Source: Agrilutibacter niabensis
GTDB taxonomy: Bacteria; Pseudomonadota; Gammaproteobacteria; Xanthomonadales; Xanthomonadaceae
DNA: 64,000 nt
Assembly: GCF_042657165.1 (NCBI RefSeq)
Contig: NZ_JBHSNJ010000012.1
Location: 1,426,001-1,490,000 of the forward strand
Direction: 5' to 3'
The translations under genes were made by a program, and so were the position numbers. Position 1 is the first letter of the stretch. Each line of letters begins with the position of its first letter. Positions 7,787 to 16,304 of the stretch are shown here, in pieces. Below the pieces are notes generated by a model. It had not been told where the DNA came from. It saw only the letters and a program-made list of their open reading frames with translations, and did not search any database.

Positions 7787-10582
7787 ATGTCGACGACAGC
7801 AGTTCCTACACGGAAGAGGCGCACCATTCCCATGCTTGTTGTAGCGGCTGGCCTCGCCAGCCTGGCTGCATGGGCCGCAATGTCCACCAATACTGTTCCC
7901 CAGCACGCGGCGAGTATTTCCGCCGCCGGCTCGGTGGCCAGTTCCACCGCGCAGCGCGATGCGGCGGCGGGACTCAAGCGCAATGGACCGCAGACCTACA
8001 TCGTGCTGTTCCGCGAAGCGCCGCTGGCGAGCTATCGCGGTGGCATGGGCATCGATTCGCCGCGCAATCCGCGCAGCAACCGGGTCGATGTGAAAGGCAA
8101 GGCGGCGCGGGACTACGTGCACTACCTGCAGACACGCCAGCGTGACCACGAGGATCGCCTCGGCCGCGCGATCGGCCGTCCGCTGCAGGTCTCCCTGCGC
8201 ATGCAGCATGCGGTGAACGGCGTCGTTACCGTCCTGTCACAGGACGAGGCCGCCCAGGTCCGCAAGCAGCCCGGCGTGATGCTGGTCGAGGGCTACCGCG
8301 AGTACGAGACCGATACCGATGTCGGGCCGACGCTGATCGGCGCCAAGGCCGTCTGGGCCGGCGTCCCGTCCACGATCGGCACGGGCACCAACAAGGCCAA
8401 GGGCGAAGGCGTCGTGGTCGGCATCCTCGACTCGGGCATCAACTTCGGCAGCCCGTCGTTCGCGGCGGCCGATCCGATCGACGGTTACGTGCACGCAAAC
8501 CCGAACGGGTCCGGCAACTACCTTGGCACCTGCGCGGCGGGCGGCGTCGATGCTGGCCGTTGCAACGACAAGCTCATTGGCGGCTACGACTTCGTGTGCG
8601 GCGCACCGGCCAACCGTTGCGGCGTCGCGAACATCGCCGAGGAACCCGGTTTCGGGGACACCAATGGCCACGGCAGCCACACGGCTTCCACGGTCGCCGG
8701 CAACGAGCGCAACGTGACGTACCGCGGCGTGACCACCCGCATCTCGGGCGTTGCACCGCGCGCGAACATCATCGCCTACGACATCTGCTACACCGAGATC
8801 AGCACGGCGCGTGGGCTGTGCCCGAACGTGTCCTCGGTCGCAGCCGTGAACCAGGCGATGGCCGATGGCGTTGAAGTGATCAACTTCTCGATCGGTGGCG
8901 GTACCAGCCCCTGGTCGGACGCGGTATCGCTCGCGTTCCTCAATGCGGTCGACGCCGGTGTTTACGTCGCGGCATCCGCGGGTAATTCCGGTCCGGGCGC
9001 AAGCACCCTCGGCCACAACGAGCCTTGGGTGGCGTCCACCGCTGCCGCGCAGCACGGGCGGCAAGGTTTCGATTTCTTCCTCAGCATCACCGGTCCCGTC
9101 GCCGCCCCGCCCGCACTCACTGCGGTCGCGCTGACCCCGGGCTCCGGCGGCGTCGACCTGAGCAGCAATATCCCCGGCACGACGCCGGTCAGGCTGACAC
9201 CCGGTACCACGCCCGGTGCCGGCATCGATGGAACCAGCGACGGTTGCGCGGCCTATCCGGCAGGCACTTTTGCCGGCGCCATCGCGGTCATCCGCCGCGG
9301 CACGTGTTCGTTCGCGATCAAGGCGAACTTTGCGCGTGACGCCGGCGCGATCGCGGTGATCATCGCCAATAACCAGGCCGGCGTGACAACGCCGAGCGTG
9401 CCGGGCACGACCATCCCGGTGTTCCTGGCCACCCAGGTCGCCAGCAATGCGCTCCGCGATTACTACGTTGCCAACAGCGGCGCGACGGGGGCCATTCCGT
9501 ACCCGGCCATCGTCACCACCAATACGGTGGATGCCCTGGGTGCCTTCAGCTCGCGCGGACCTGCGGCGTTCGACGTCCTCAAGCCGGACATCACCGCGCC
9601 GGGCGTGAACGTACTTGCCGCCTACGCCGGCAATACGATCACGGGCTTCGAGAACGCGATCAGCCTGCTTTCCGGCACGTCGATGGCCTCTCCGCACCAG
9701 GCGGGCGCGGCGGCATTGCTGCGTCAGTTGAATCCGACCTGGTCGGTGCCCGAGATCAAGTCGGCGCTGATGATGACGTCGCGCCAGAGCGTGCTGCTCG
9801 AGGACCAGGTGACGCCTGCCAACGCGTTCGCGGCAGGTGCCGGTCGCGTGCAGGTGGACCTGGCGACGCGGGCGGGCCTGGTGATGCACGAAACGAAGGC
9901 GCGCTATCTCGCGGCGGACCCCGGTGCCGGTGGCGATCCTTCCCTGCTCAACCAGCCGAGCATGGCGGCCGCACGCTGCATCGACTTCTGCACGTTCACC
10001 CGTACCGTGCGCAGCACGCTGTCGTTCAAGCACCAGTGGAAGCTGTCGGTGACCGGCCTCGGTGCCACGCTGTCGACGGATATCCTGACCTTGAAGCCGG
10101 GCGAATCGCGGCAGATCACGGTCACCATCGACAACCGCGGCCATCCGGGCGATGGCAGCTGGCGGTTCGGAACGCTGGTTCTCACGCCGCACCAGGCGGG
10201 CCATGGCAACCAGGCGCTGCCGGAACTGCACATGCCGATCGCCGTTTCGGTGCCGCCGCCGCCGCCGCCGTCCACGCCGTTGGCCAATGGCGTCCCGGTC
10301 AGCGGGTTGTCGGGTGCCGCGGGCAGCCAGGCCTATTACCGCCTCGACGTGCCGGCCGGCGCCAGCTCGCTCACCTTCACCCTGCAGGGCGGCACGGGTG
10401 ATGCCGACCTGTTCGTGAAGCGCGGGTTCGAACCCAACGACGTGATATTCGACTGCGTCTCGGCCGGAGGAACCAGCAACGAGACCTGCTCGTTCACGGC
10501 ACCGCAGGCCGGCACCTGGTTCGTGCGGATCGTGGCATTCAGCGCCTACTCGGGCGTTACGCTCACCGGCACCTATCAATAA
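7787..10582 (+). CDS. secreted subtilisin-like serine protease with PA insert and C-terminal PPC domain
   Basis: 931-residue S8 peptidase exported for extracellular proteolysis. Layout: basic N-terminus and hydrophobic signal peptide (about 1-31), an I9-type inhibitor propeptide (YIVLFREAPLASY, about 71-170), and the catalytic domain with Asp215 (GILDSGINF), His295 (NGHGSHTAS), oxyanion Asn400 (ASAGNSG) and Ser632 (SGTSMASPHQAG). A protease-associated insert (about 485-560, GTCSFAIKANFARDAGAIAV) sits between Asn and Ser. A fibronectin-like segment and a proline run lead to a bacterial pre-peptidase C-terminal domain (about 835-931, GDADLFVKRG), usually removed during maturation. The ATG at 7787 is chosen because the signal peptide begins there; an upstream in-frame ATG adds 59 residues with no export signal. 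It is flanked by terminators, so monocistronic. Confidence 0.93.
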   Translation: MSTTAVPTRKRRTIPMLVVAAGLASLAAWAAMSTNTVPQHAASISAAGSVASSTAQRDAAAGLKRNGPQTYIVLFREAPLASYRGGMGIDSPRNPRSNRVDVKGKAARDYVHYLQTRQRDHEDRLGRAIGRPLQVSLRMQHAVNGVVTVLSQDEAAQVRKQPGVMLVEGYREYETDTDVGPTLIGAKAVWAGVPSTIGTGTNKAKGEGVVVGILDSGINFGSPSFAAADPIDGYVHANPNGSGNYLGTCAAGGVDAGRCNDKLIGGYDFVCGAPANRCGVANIAEEPGFGDTNGHGSHTASTVAGNERNVTYRGVTTRISGVAPRANIIAYDICYTEISTARGLCPNVSSVAAVNQAMADGVEVINFSIGGGTSPWSDAVSLAFLNAVDAGVYVAASAGNSGPGASTLGHNEPWVASTAAAQHGRQGFDFFLSITGPVAAPPALTAVALTPGSGGVDLSSNIPGTTPVRLTPGTTPGAGIDGTSDGCAAYPAGTFAGAIAVIRRGTCSFAIKANFARDAGAIAVIIANNQAGVTTPSVPGTTIPVFLATQVASNALRDYYVANSGATGAIPYPAIVTTNTVDALGAFSSRGPAAFDVLKPDITAPGVNVLAAYAGNTITGFENAISLLSGTSMASPHQAGAAALLRQLNPTWSVPEIKSALMMTSRQSVLLEDQVTPANAFAAGAGRVQVDLATRAGLVMHETKARYLAADPGAGGDPSLLNQPSMAAARCIDFCTFTRTVRSTLSFKHQWKLSVTGLGATLSTDILTLKPGESRQITVTIDNRGHPGDGSWRFGTLVLTPHQAGHGNQALPELHMPIAVSVPPPPPPSTPLANGVPVSGLSGAAGSQAYYRLDVPAGASSLTFTLQGGTGDADLFVKRGFEPNDVIFDCVSAGGTSNETCSFTAPQAGTWFVRIVAFSAYSGVTLTGTYQ

Positions 10583-10603
10583 GTGCCGGGAACAACCGCA
10601 ACA

Positions 10604-10642
10604 AGCGGAGGGCCCGGAGCGATCCGGGCCCTTCGCTTTTCC
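10604..10642 (+). terminator. intrinsic terminator after the S8 protease
   Basis: 15-bp stem with one G-U pair (10604-10618 with 10623-10637), tetraloop GCGA, followed by TTTTCC. Confidence 0.9.
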
Positions 10643-10847
10643 GCGAGGCCGCACGTTTCCCGAGCGGCGCCGGAAGCCCCGAACGAGGTGGTTCAGCCCC
10701 CATTTTCGGCGTATTCGTTGGTCGACCCGGTGGAACGCTGCATCCGCCGACGTTGCAGCGGCAACCAATTGCGGCAGTGCAGCATCGCGGACCATAATCG
10801 GGAGGTTCCGGCCCTGCGCCGGCCTGACTAATACTCCGGAGTCCGCC

Positions 10848-12023
10848 ATGAGCGACGTCGTCATCGTCGGTGCCAAGCGCACCGCCATTGGTTCCTTCCT
10901 TGGCCAGTTCACGGGCGTTCCAACGCCCACGCTTGGTACCGTGGCGATCGCCGGTGCGCTGGAACACGCGGGCGTCGCCGCCGACCAGGTCGACGAGGTG
11001 TTCATGGGCTGCGTGCTTCCTGCCGGCCTCGGCCAGGCGCCTGCGCGGCAGGCTTCGCTCGGCGCCGGCCTGCCGCCCTCGGCGGGCTGCACGACCATCA
11101 ACAAGGTCTGCGGTTCGGGCATGAAGGCGATCATGCTGGCGCACGACGCGATCAAGGCGGGCTCGTCGAACGTCGTCGTCGCCGGCGGCATGGAGTCGAT
11201 GACCAATGCCCCGCACCTGCTCAACAACTCGCGCACCGGCATCCGTTACGGCAGCACCGACATGCTCGACCACATGGCATGGGATGGCCTGACCAACCCG
11301 TACGACAAGCAGGCGATGGGCGTGTTCGGCGACATGGCGTGCAACAAGTATGGCTTCGACCGCGCAGCGCTGGATGCCTACTCCGAGGAAAGCGTGAAGC
11401 GCGCGCAGGCCGCCATCGCCAACGGCGCCTTCAAGGACGAGATCGTTCCGGTCACGGTCAAGGGCCGCAAGGGCGATGTCGTGGTGGACACCGATGAGGA
11501 GCCCGGCAAGATCGACCCGTCCAAGATTCCGACCCTGCGCGCGGCCTTCGGCAAGGAGGGCGTGCTGACTGCCGCGTCTTCGTCGAAGATCTCCGATGGC
11601 GCGGCAGCCACCGTGCTCATGTCCTCCGACGAAGCGGCGAAGCGTGGCCTCAAGCCGCTGGCACGCGTCGTCGCCCACGCCACGCATTCGCAGGCGCCGG
11701 AGTGGTTCACCACCGCGCCTGTCACCGCGATCGCCAACGTACTGAAGAAGGCGGGATGGAGCGTGGCTGACGTTGACCTGTTCGAGGTCAACGAAGCCTT
11801 TGCCTGCGTCGCCATGGCTCCCATGAAGGACCTCGGCATCGCCCATGAAAAGATCAACGTCAATGGCGGCGCCTGCGCGTTGGGCCACCCGATCGGCGCC
11901 AGCGGTGCCCGCCTGGTGGTGACGCTGATCAACGCGCTGCGCCAGCGTGGAGGCAAGCGCGGCGTCGCTTCGCTGTGCATCGGCGGCGGCGAAGCCACCG
12001 CCGTTGCAATCGAAATTCCCTGA
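10848..12023 (+). CDS. acetyl-CoA C-acetyltransferase (thiolase)
   Basis: 391-residue type II thiolase catalysing reversible condensation or cleavage of acetyl-CoA and acetoacetyl-CoA in the cytoplasm. The active-site nucleophile lies in NKVCGSGMKA, the histidine in NEAFA and NGGACALGHPIGASGAR, and the second catalytic cysteine in LCIGGGEATAV. The ATG follows CTCCGGAG. It stands alone after a terminator. In context it could consume acetoacetyl-CoA made from the leucine end product acetoacetate; a role in PHB synthesis or isoleucine degradation cannot be excluded, since no CoA-transferase or phaB is adjacent. Confidence 0.93.
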   Translation: MSDVVIVGAKRTAIGSFLGQFTGVPTPTLGTVAIAGALEHAGVAADQVDEVFMGCVLPAGLGQAPARQASLGAGLPPSAGCTTINKVCGSGMKAIMLAHDAIKAGSSNVVVAGGMESMTNAPHLLNNSRTGIRYGSTDMLDHMAWDGLTNPYDKQAMGVFGDMACNKYGFDRAALDAYSEESVKRAQAAIANGAFKDEIVPVTVKGRKGDVVVDTDEEPGKIDPSKIPTLRAAFGKEGVLTAASSSKISDGAAATVLMSSDEAAKRGLKPLARVVAHATHSQAPEWFTTAPVTAIANVLKKAGWSVADVDLFEVNEAFACVAMAPMKDLGIAHEKINVNGGACALGHPIGASGARLVVTLINALRQRGGKRGVASLCIGGGEATAVAIEIP

Positions 12024-12158
12024 GCCAGGCCAGGATGTGCACGGACTACCGTGTGCATGGGCCGTGAAAAGTCGCTCGCCGTACACGGGCGGGCGGCTTG
12101 GGCCTAAACCCCGTCGAAAGGCTAACAACGTAATAACGAAATAAAGACGGCCACCCGC

Positions 12159-12186
12159 TTGACACGGGTAATGGCATTGTCATCAT
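12159..12186 (+). promoter_or_regulatory. sigma70-type promoter of the first lipoprotein gene
   Basis: A consensus -35 TTGACA (12159-12164) with a CATCAT -10 (12181-12186, 4 of 6 matches) at 16-bp spacing. The transcript would have a leader of about 47 bases before the ATG at 12240. Confidence 0.5.
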
Positions 12187-12239
12187 GTTATGGACGCGCT
12201 CCCTGCGCGTTGACCCCATTCCACGACGAGGAAACCAAC

Positions 12240-12593
12240 ATGACTCTCAATAAGGCGCTGATCGCCCTGGCTCTGGGCTTTGCCCTGGTCGCATGTTCGA
12301 ACCAGAAGCAGGCCGAAGAGGCAGCTGCCGATGCATCCGCTGCCGCCACCGAAGCTCAGGCTGCCGCCGACACCGCCGCTGCCTCGGGTGACCAGGCCGC
12401 CGGCGATGCCGCTCAGATGGCTGCCGATGCCGCCGCTCAGGCTGCCGACGCCGCTGCCACCTCGGCCGACGCCGCTGCCACTGCTCCGACCGCTGCTGCT
12501 GCCGACGTAGCCGCCGACACGGCTGAAGAAGCCGCCGACACGGCCAAGCAGGCTGCTGACACGGCCGAAGAAGCTACCGAAGAAAAGAAGTAA
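12240..12593 (+). CDS. small Ala-rich predicted lipoprotein, tandem copy 1
   Basis: 117 residues of unknown function. The N-terminus is a lipoprotein signal with lipobox LVAC, the Cys at about residue 20. The mature part is almost only Ala, Asp, Thr and Glu in short repeats (AAADTAA, ADAAAQAADAAA) and ends in EEKK. The composition predicts a continuous helix or coiled coil anchored in a membrane, loosely reminiscent of Lpp-type spacers, but no family can be named. A CGACGAGGAAA ribosome-binding site precedes the ATG. The next gene is a paralogue with the same layout; each has its own terminator. Confidence 0.75.
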   Translation: MTLNKALIALALGFALVACSNQKQAEEAAADASAAATEAQAAADTAAASGDQAAGDAAQMAADAAAQAADAAATSADAAATAPTAAAADVAADTAEEAADTAKQAADTAEEATEEKK

Positions 12594-12633
12594 CAGTACT
12601 TCCTTAACAGGCGATATCTGTTACAGTGAACAA

Positions 12634-12666
12634 GGAAGGGCCGTCGGCTTGCCGGCGGCTCTTTCC
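12634..12666 (+). terminator. hairpin terminator after lipoprotein copy 1
   Basis: Imperfect G/C stem around 12634-12648 and 12651-12665 with loop TT, flanked by GGAA and TTTCC. The T-run is weak, so some read-through to copy 2 is possible. Confidence 0.55.
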
Positions 12667-12773
12667 ATGTGGGTCAGTGAACGATAGGAAGCCGGCACTC
12701 TGCCGGATCGCTGCGCGCACTGGCGTTGCCTGACTGTAAATCTAGTTTTTCAGACAACTCCTCGGAGACATCA

Positions 12774-13130
12774 ATGAACACCAAGCTCTACGTCCTCCTC
12801 GCCGCTGCGGTTCTTGCCCTGTCGGCCTGCAACAAGTCCGAAGAAGCCGCTGCTGATGCCGCCACCGCCGAAGCCGCTGCCACCGACGCCGCCACCGCTG
12901 CCGGTGACGCCGCCGCCGCTGCTGGCGACGCCGCCGTTGCCGCTACCGACGCCGCTGCCACCGCAACGGCCGACGCCGCTGCCACCGCTACCGACGCCGC
13001 TGCTGCCGCCACCACCGACGCTGCTGCCGCCACCGCCGGCGCTGCTGCTGACGCTGCCCAGGCCACGGCCGACGCTGCTCAGAACGTCGCTGACAAGGCC
13101 GACGCTGCTGCCGAAGAAGTCAAGAAGTAA
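12774..13130 (+). CDS. small Ala-rich predicted lipoprotein, tandem copy 2
   Basis: 118 residues. Signal peptide MNTKLYVLLAAAVLALSAC with lipobox LSAC, then near-uniform AADAA/TDAAATA repeats and the C-terminal EEVKK. It shares length, lipobox, Ala-Asp heptad-like texture and the double-lysine end with the preceding gene, so the two look like an old tandem duplication. The coding DNA is a degenerate GCC/GAC repeat, which makes the region prone to slippage. A CTCGGAG ribosome-binding site precedes the ATG. Function unknown; an envelope stabilising or spacer role is only a guess. Confidence 0.75.
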   Translation: MNTKLYVLLAAAVLALSACNKSEEAAADAATAEAAATDAATAAGDAAAAAGDAAVAATDAAATATADAAATATDAAAAATTDAAAATAGAAADAAQATADAAQNVADKADAAAEEVKK

Positions 13131-13153
13131 TAGCGACTTCTCAAAGCAACATC

Positions 13154-13186
13154 AGAAGGCCCGCGCAAGCGGGCCTTCTTTATTTG
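13154..13186 (+). terminator. strong intrinsic terminator after lipoprotein copy 2
   Basis: Perfect 11-bp stem (13154-13164 with 13169-13179), tetraloop GCAA, followed by TTATTT. Confidence 0.93.
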
Positions 13187-13289
13187 GCGCCTGCATTCAC
13201 AGGCGTGGCCGCCTGACCCCGACATCCCCGCGCGTGACTCCTCGTGTCCGCTTATGGTTTGATTCCGCGTCCTTCGCCGCCCCGCCCCG

Positions 13290-14900
13290 ATGCCAGCCCT
13301 GACTTCCCAGCTCGACCCCCGCTCCCAGGACTTCCTGGACAATGCCGCCTACCACCGGGCGCTGGTCGACGAACTCGACGCGCGCCTGGCCCGCGCGGCC
13401 AACGGCGGCGGCGAAAAGGCCCGGACGAAGCACACCGAGCGCGGCAAACTGCTCGCGCGCGACCGCATCACCGCCCTGCTCGACCCCGGTTCCCCTTTCC
13501 TCGAGATTGCTCCGCTGGCCGCGGAGGGCATGTACGACGATGCAGCACCCGCCGCGGGCATGGCATGCGGCATTGGCCGCGTGATGGGACAGGAAGTCGT
13601 GATCGTCGCCAACGATGCGACCGTCAAGGGCGGGACCTACTTCCCGATGACGGTAAAGAAGCACCTGCGCGCCCAGGAGATCGCACGCGAGAACAAGCTG
13701 CCCTGCGTCTACCTGGTCGACTCCGGCGGCGCCTTCCTGCCGCTGCAGGACGAGGTTTTCCCGGACCGGGAACACTTCGGCCGCATCTTCTACAACCAGG
13801 CCCGGATGAGCGCGGAGAACATCCCGCAGATCGCCGTGGTCATGGGCTCGTGCACTGCCGGTGGCGCCTACGTTCCGGCGATGTGCGACGAATCGATCAT
13901 CGTGAAGGAACAAGGCACGATCTTCCTCGGCGGTCCGCCACTGGTTAAGGCCGCTACGGGCGAAGTCGTCGATGCCGAAGCCCTCGGCGGTGCCGACGTG
14001 CATACGTCGGTCTCGGGTGTGGCCGACCATTTCGCCGAAGACGATCGCCACGCGCTGCAGATCGCGCGCGACATCGTCGGTACGCTCAACCGCACGAAGG
14101 TTCCGCCCGTCGCCGTGCAAGCTTCGCGCGAACCGCTGTACGCCGCCGAAGAGTTGTACGGCATCGTGCCCAGGGACACCCGCCGTCCCTTCGACATCCG
14201 CGAAGTGATTGCCCGTGTGGTCGATGGCAGCGAGTTCCAGGAGTTCAAGGCGCGCTATGGCAAGACCCTGGTGACCGGCTTCGCCCACCTGCACGGTTAT
14301 CCGGTCGGCATCGTCGCCAACAACGGCATCCTGTTCGCAGAATCCGCGCTCAAGGGCGCGCACTTCATCGAACTGTGCAACCAGCGCGGAATCCCGCTGG
14401 TTTTCCTGCAGAACATCACCGGCTTCATGGTCGGCAAGAAATACGAGAACGCAGGCATCGCGAAGGACGGCGCCAAGATGGTGACCGCCGTCGCGTGCTC
14501 GCACGTGCCCAAGTTCACCGTGGTCATTGGCGGCAGCTTCGGCGCCGGCAACTACGCGATGTGCGGCCGGGCGTACGGCGCGCGCTTCCTGTGGATGTGG
14601 CCGAATGCGCGCATCAGCGTGATGGGCGGCGAACAGGCGGCGTCAGTGCTGGCCACGGTCAAGCGGGACGGGATCGAAGCCGCGGGCAAGGTCTGGCTCC
14701 CGGAGGAAGAGGAAGCCTTCAAGGCGCCGATCCGCGAGCAGTACGAATCCCAGGGCAATCCCTACTACGCGACCGCGCGTTTGTGGGACGACGGCGTCAT
14801 CGATCCGGCCGACACCCGCCGCGTGCTCGGCCTGGCCATTTCCGCCAGTCTCAATGCGCCGATCGACGACCGCACGCGTTTCGGCGTCTTCCGCATGTGA
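13290..14900 (+). CDS. liuB: methylcrotonyl-CoA carboxylase beta (carboxyltransferase) subunit
   Basis: 536 residues, the size typical of the MCC beta subunit. It transfers the carboxyl group from carboxybiotin on LiuD to 3-methylcrotonyl-CoA. Crotonase-fold signatures include DSGGAFLPLQDEVFPD, the oxyanion segment CTAGGAYVPAMCDE, GFMVGKKYENAGIAKDGAKM and GGSFGAGNYAMCGRAY; the last is the second CoA/biotin site. It is separated from its partner liuD by 4.4 kb containing bactofilin and feo genes, unlike the compact liu operon of pseudomonads. No clear Shine-Dalgarno precedes the ATG; the region is C-rich. Confidence 0.94.
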   Translation: MPALTSQLDPRSQDFLDNAAYHRALVDELDARLARAANGGGEKARTKHTERGKLLARDRITALLDPGSPFLEIAPLAAEGMYDDAAPAAGMACGIGRVMGQEVVIVANDATVKGGTYFPMTVKKHLRAQEIARENKLPCVYLVDSGGAFLPLQDEVFPDREHFGRIFYNQARMSAENIPQIAVVMGSCTAGGAYVPAMCDESIIVKEQGTIFLGGPPLVKAATGEVVDAEALGGADVHTSVSGVADHFAEDDRHALQIARDIVGTLNRTKVPPVAVQASREPLYAAEELYGIVPRDTRRPFDIREVIARVVDGSEFQEFKARYGKTLVTGFAHLHGYPVGIVANNGILFAESALKGAHFIELCNQRGIPLVFLQNITGFMVGKKYENAGIAKDGAKMVTAVACSHVPKFTVVIGGSFGAGNYAMCGRAYGARFLWMWPNARISVMGGEQAASVLATVKRDGIEAAGKVWLPEEEEAFKAPIREQYESQGNPYYATARLWDDGVIDPADTRRVLGLAISASLNAPIDDRTRFGVFRM

Positions 14901-14958
14901 ACGGTCGCCGCCCGTCGCTGCTGCGCACTTCGCGCACCAGAAACGTGCGCAGTCGCAG

Positions 14959-14994
14959 CTGAATTCGTAACTGAATTCGTAACTGAATCCGTAG
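14959..14994 (+). repeat. three tandem 12-bp repeats
   Basis: CTGAATTCGTAA twice (14959-14970, 14971-14982), then CTGAATCCGTAG (14983-14994), with CTGAAC starting a partial fourth. It lies in the 234-bp gap between liuB and the bactofilin gene. Nothing else is evident there. Confidence 0.85.
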
Positions 14995-15134
14995 CTGAAC
15001 GAATCGGAATAATTTGGCCGCTGCCACGCGGTGCATCCTTTTGCTGCGCCGTGTCACAGCACGCCGCGCAGGGCGTTGGTTAGGCTCGAACGTCGCAGTC
15101 CGATGTTCCAGTCCCCCACAGAGGAGTCCGCTTC

Positions 15135-15665
15135 ATGGCGATTTTCAATCAACCGTCCGCAGCCAAGCGTGAGGTTCCTGCCCCGCCGGAGCCGCCGAAG
15201 CCCATGGAAACCGCGCTCAAGCGCGAGCCCGATCCGAACGAATTCAACCTCGGCACTGCCGCGCCGGTGTCGCGGGCAGCGCCCGTTGAACGTACCGATG
15301 GCAAGGAATCGCTGATCGCGTCCGATCTCGTCATCGAAGGCAAGATCGAAGGCGCCGGACACATCCGCATCGCAGGCCGCTTCAAGGGCGACGTGCACGT
15401 GCAGGGCGACCTCACCATCGAAGTCGGCGCGAAGGTCAATGGCGGCGTGCGTGCGCGCAAAGTCGTGATCGCCGGCGAACTCGAAGGCAATATCGAATCC
15501 GCGCAGCGCGTGGAACTGCTCGCAAGCGGCGTGATGGTCGGCGACCTGAAGGCCGAAACGCTGATCGTTGCGGCGGGTTCGCGCATGAAGGGCCAGGTCG
15601 AATTCGGCGCCGGCGACAAGAACGCCTCCAAGAATGGCAAGGCGGAGTCCGGCGCGGCGTCATGA
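15135..15665 (+). CDS. bactofilin (polymer-forming cytoskeletal protein)
   Basis: 176 residues. A disordered Pro/Lys-rich N-terminus of about 55 residues is followed by the bactofilin beta-helix (about 60-150: SDLVIEGKIEGAGHIRIAG, GDVHVQGDLTIEVGAKVNGG, LEGNIESAQRVELL, GVMVGDLKAETLIV) and a charged tail. Bactofilins polymerise without nucleotide and scaffold cell-shape or polar functions; no LytM-type peptidase partner is next to it here. A CAGAGGAG ribosome-binding site lies upstream. Its stop overlaps the next start by four bases (ATGA), so the two are translationally coupled. Confidence 0.92.
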   Translation: MAIFNQPSAAKREVPAPPEPPKPMETALKREPDPNEFNLGTAAPVSRAAPVERTDGKESLIASDLVIEGKIEGAGHIRIAGRFKGDVHVQGDLTIEVGAKVNGGVRARKVVIAGELEGNIESAQRVELLASGVMVGDLKAETLIVAAGSRMKGQVEFGAGDKNASKNGKAESGAAS

Positions 15666-16024
15666 GCAACCCGCGCCCGGGCACGCCGGGAGCGACCCGC
15701 AACTGCCCCCACTGCAAGACCACCATCCTCGAAAGCGCGAGTGTGTGCCCGGCGTGCCGGCATCACCTGCGCTTCGACGAGGCCGCGATTGCGGGGACGA
15801 AAACCAAGATTTCGCCCCTGCACGTGGAAGGCACGATTTCGCCGCCGCCGGGCGACACCGTCTGGGAGTACTCGATGGTGCTGTCCATCAAGAACGAGCG
15901 CGGCGAAGAAGTCGCGCGGCAGGTGATCGGCGTGGGTGCGCTTCACGCCGACGAGCAGCGCACTTTCACGCTGGCGGTGGAGATGACGGAAGCCACCGGC
16001 GCGAAGGCGCGGCGCCGGCACTAG
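15662..16024 (+). CDS. zinc-ribbon protein coupled to bactofilin
   Basis: 120 residues. The N-terminal CPHCKTTILESASVCPAC is a four-cysteine zinc ribbon. The remainder (about 45-115) looks like a compact beta-rich domain (WEYSMVLSIKNERGEEVARQ, ADEQRTFTLAVEM) and ends in a basic tail KARRRH. No enzyme motif is present. The ATGA overlap with the bactofilin gene suggests a shared role, perhaps as an adaptor. The family is known to me only as a conserved neighbour, so function is left open. Confidence 0.75.
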   Translation: MSNPRPGTPGATRNCPHCKTTILESASVCPACRHHLRFDEAAIAGTKTKISPLHVEGTISPPPGDTVWEYSMVLSIKNERGEEVARQVIGVGALHADEQRTFTLAVEMTEATGAKARRRH

Positions 16025-16050
16025 CCGGCAGCAAGATGATCCAGGCAACC

Positions 16051-16074
16051 AGGGCGGGCTGGAGCCCGCCCTAC
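16051..16074 (-). repeat. GTAG-headed REP-like palindrome
   Basis: On the minus strand GTAG opens a perfect palindrome of two 10-bp arms (AGGGCGGGCT / AGCCCGCCCT) around two bases. The TAG stop of the FeoB-associated gene lies inside the GTAG head. A related sequence starts with GTAGGGCGGGC at 56349. GTAG-headed REPs are known in the related genus Stenotrophomonas. Confidence 0.65.
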
Positions 16075-16304
16075 GGATCGCAGCTGTTGCAGCCACCGCA
16101 ACCGCCGGTGGTGCGCGGCGTGGGTGCCATCCACTTTCCCAGGCGTTGCAGCCACGGCGAGCGGCCTTCGCGTACCAGCGGTACGGCGCATGCGATGCGC
16201 AGGCGCCGGACGCCGCCAGGGAACTGCTTCTTCGCGACGAAGCCGACGCTGACGAGCACCGCGATCGCGATCACCACGTACTGCGCGAACAGACCGGCGT
16301 GCAT
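16071..16304 (-). CDS. FeoB-associated Cys-rich small membrane protein
   Basis: 77 residues. A single hydrophobic helix (about 6-22, AQYVVIAIAVLVSVGFVA) is followed by a basic middle and a C-terminal cysteine cluster GGCGGCNSC, the layout of the small Cys-rich proteins that accompany FeoB. It may act in ferrous iron handling where FeoC is absent; its exact role is not established. Its ATG overlaps the feoB stop by one base (TGATG), so it is co-translated. The upstream in-frame ATG at 16445 lies inside feoB and is rejected. Confidence 0.8.
   Translation of the reverse strand: MHAGLFAQYVVIAIAVLVSVGFVAKKQFPGGVRRLRIACAVPLVREGRSPWLQRLGKWMAPTPRTTGGCGGCNSCDP

Noticed and set aside
8237..11242. A 1001-codon minus-strand open frame over the S8 protease and thiolase
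   Set aside because: It is antisense to two well-supported genes, Arg/Gly/Ala-rich, with no domain; typical of high-GC antisense frames.
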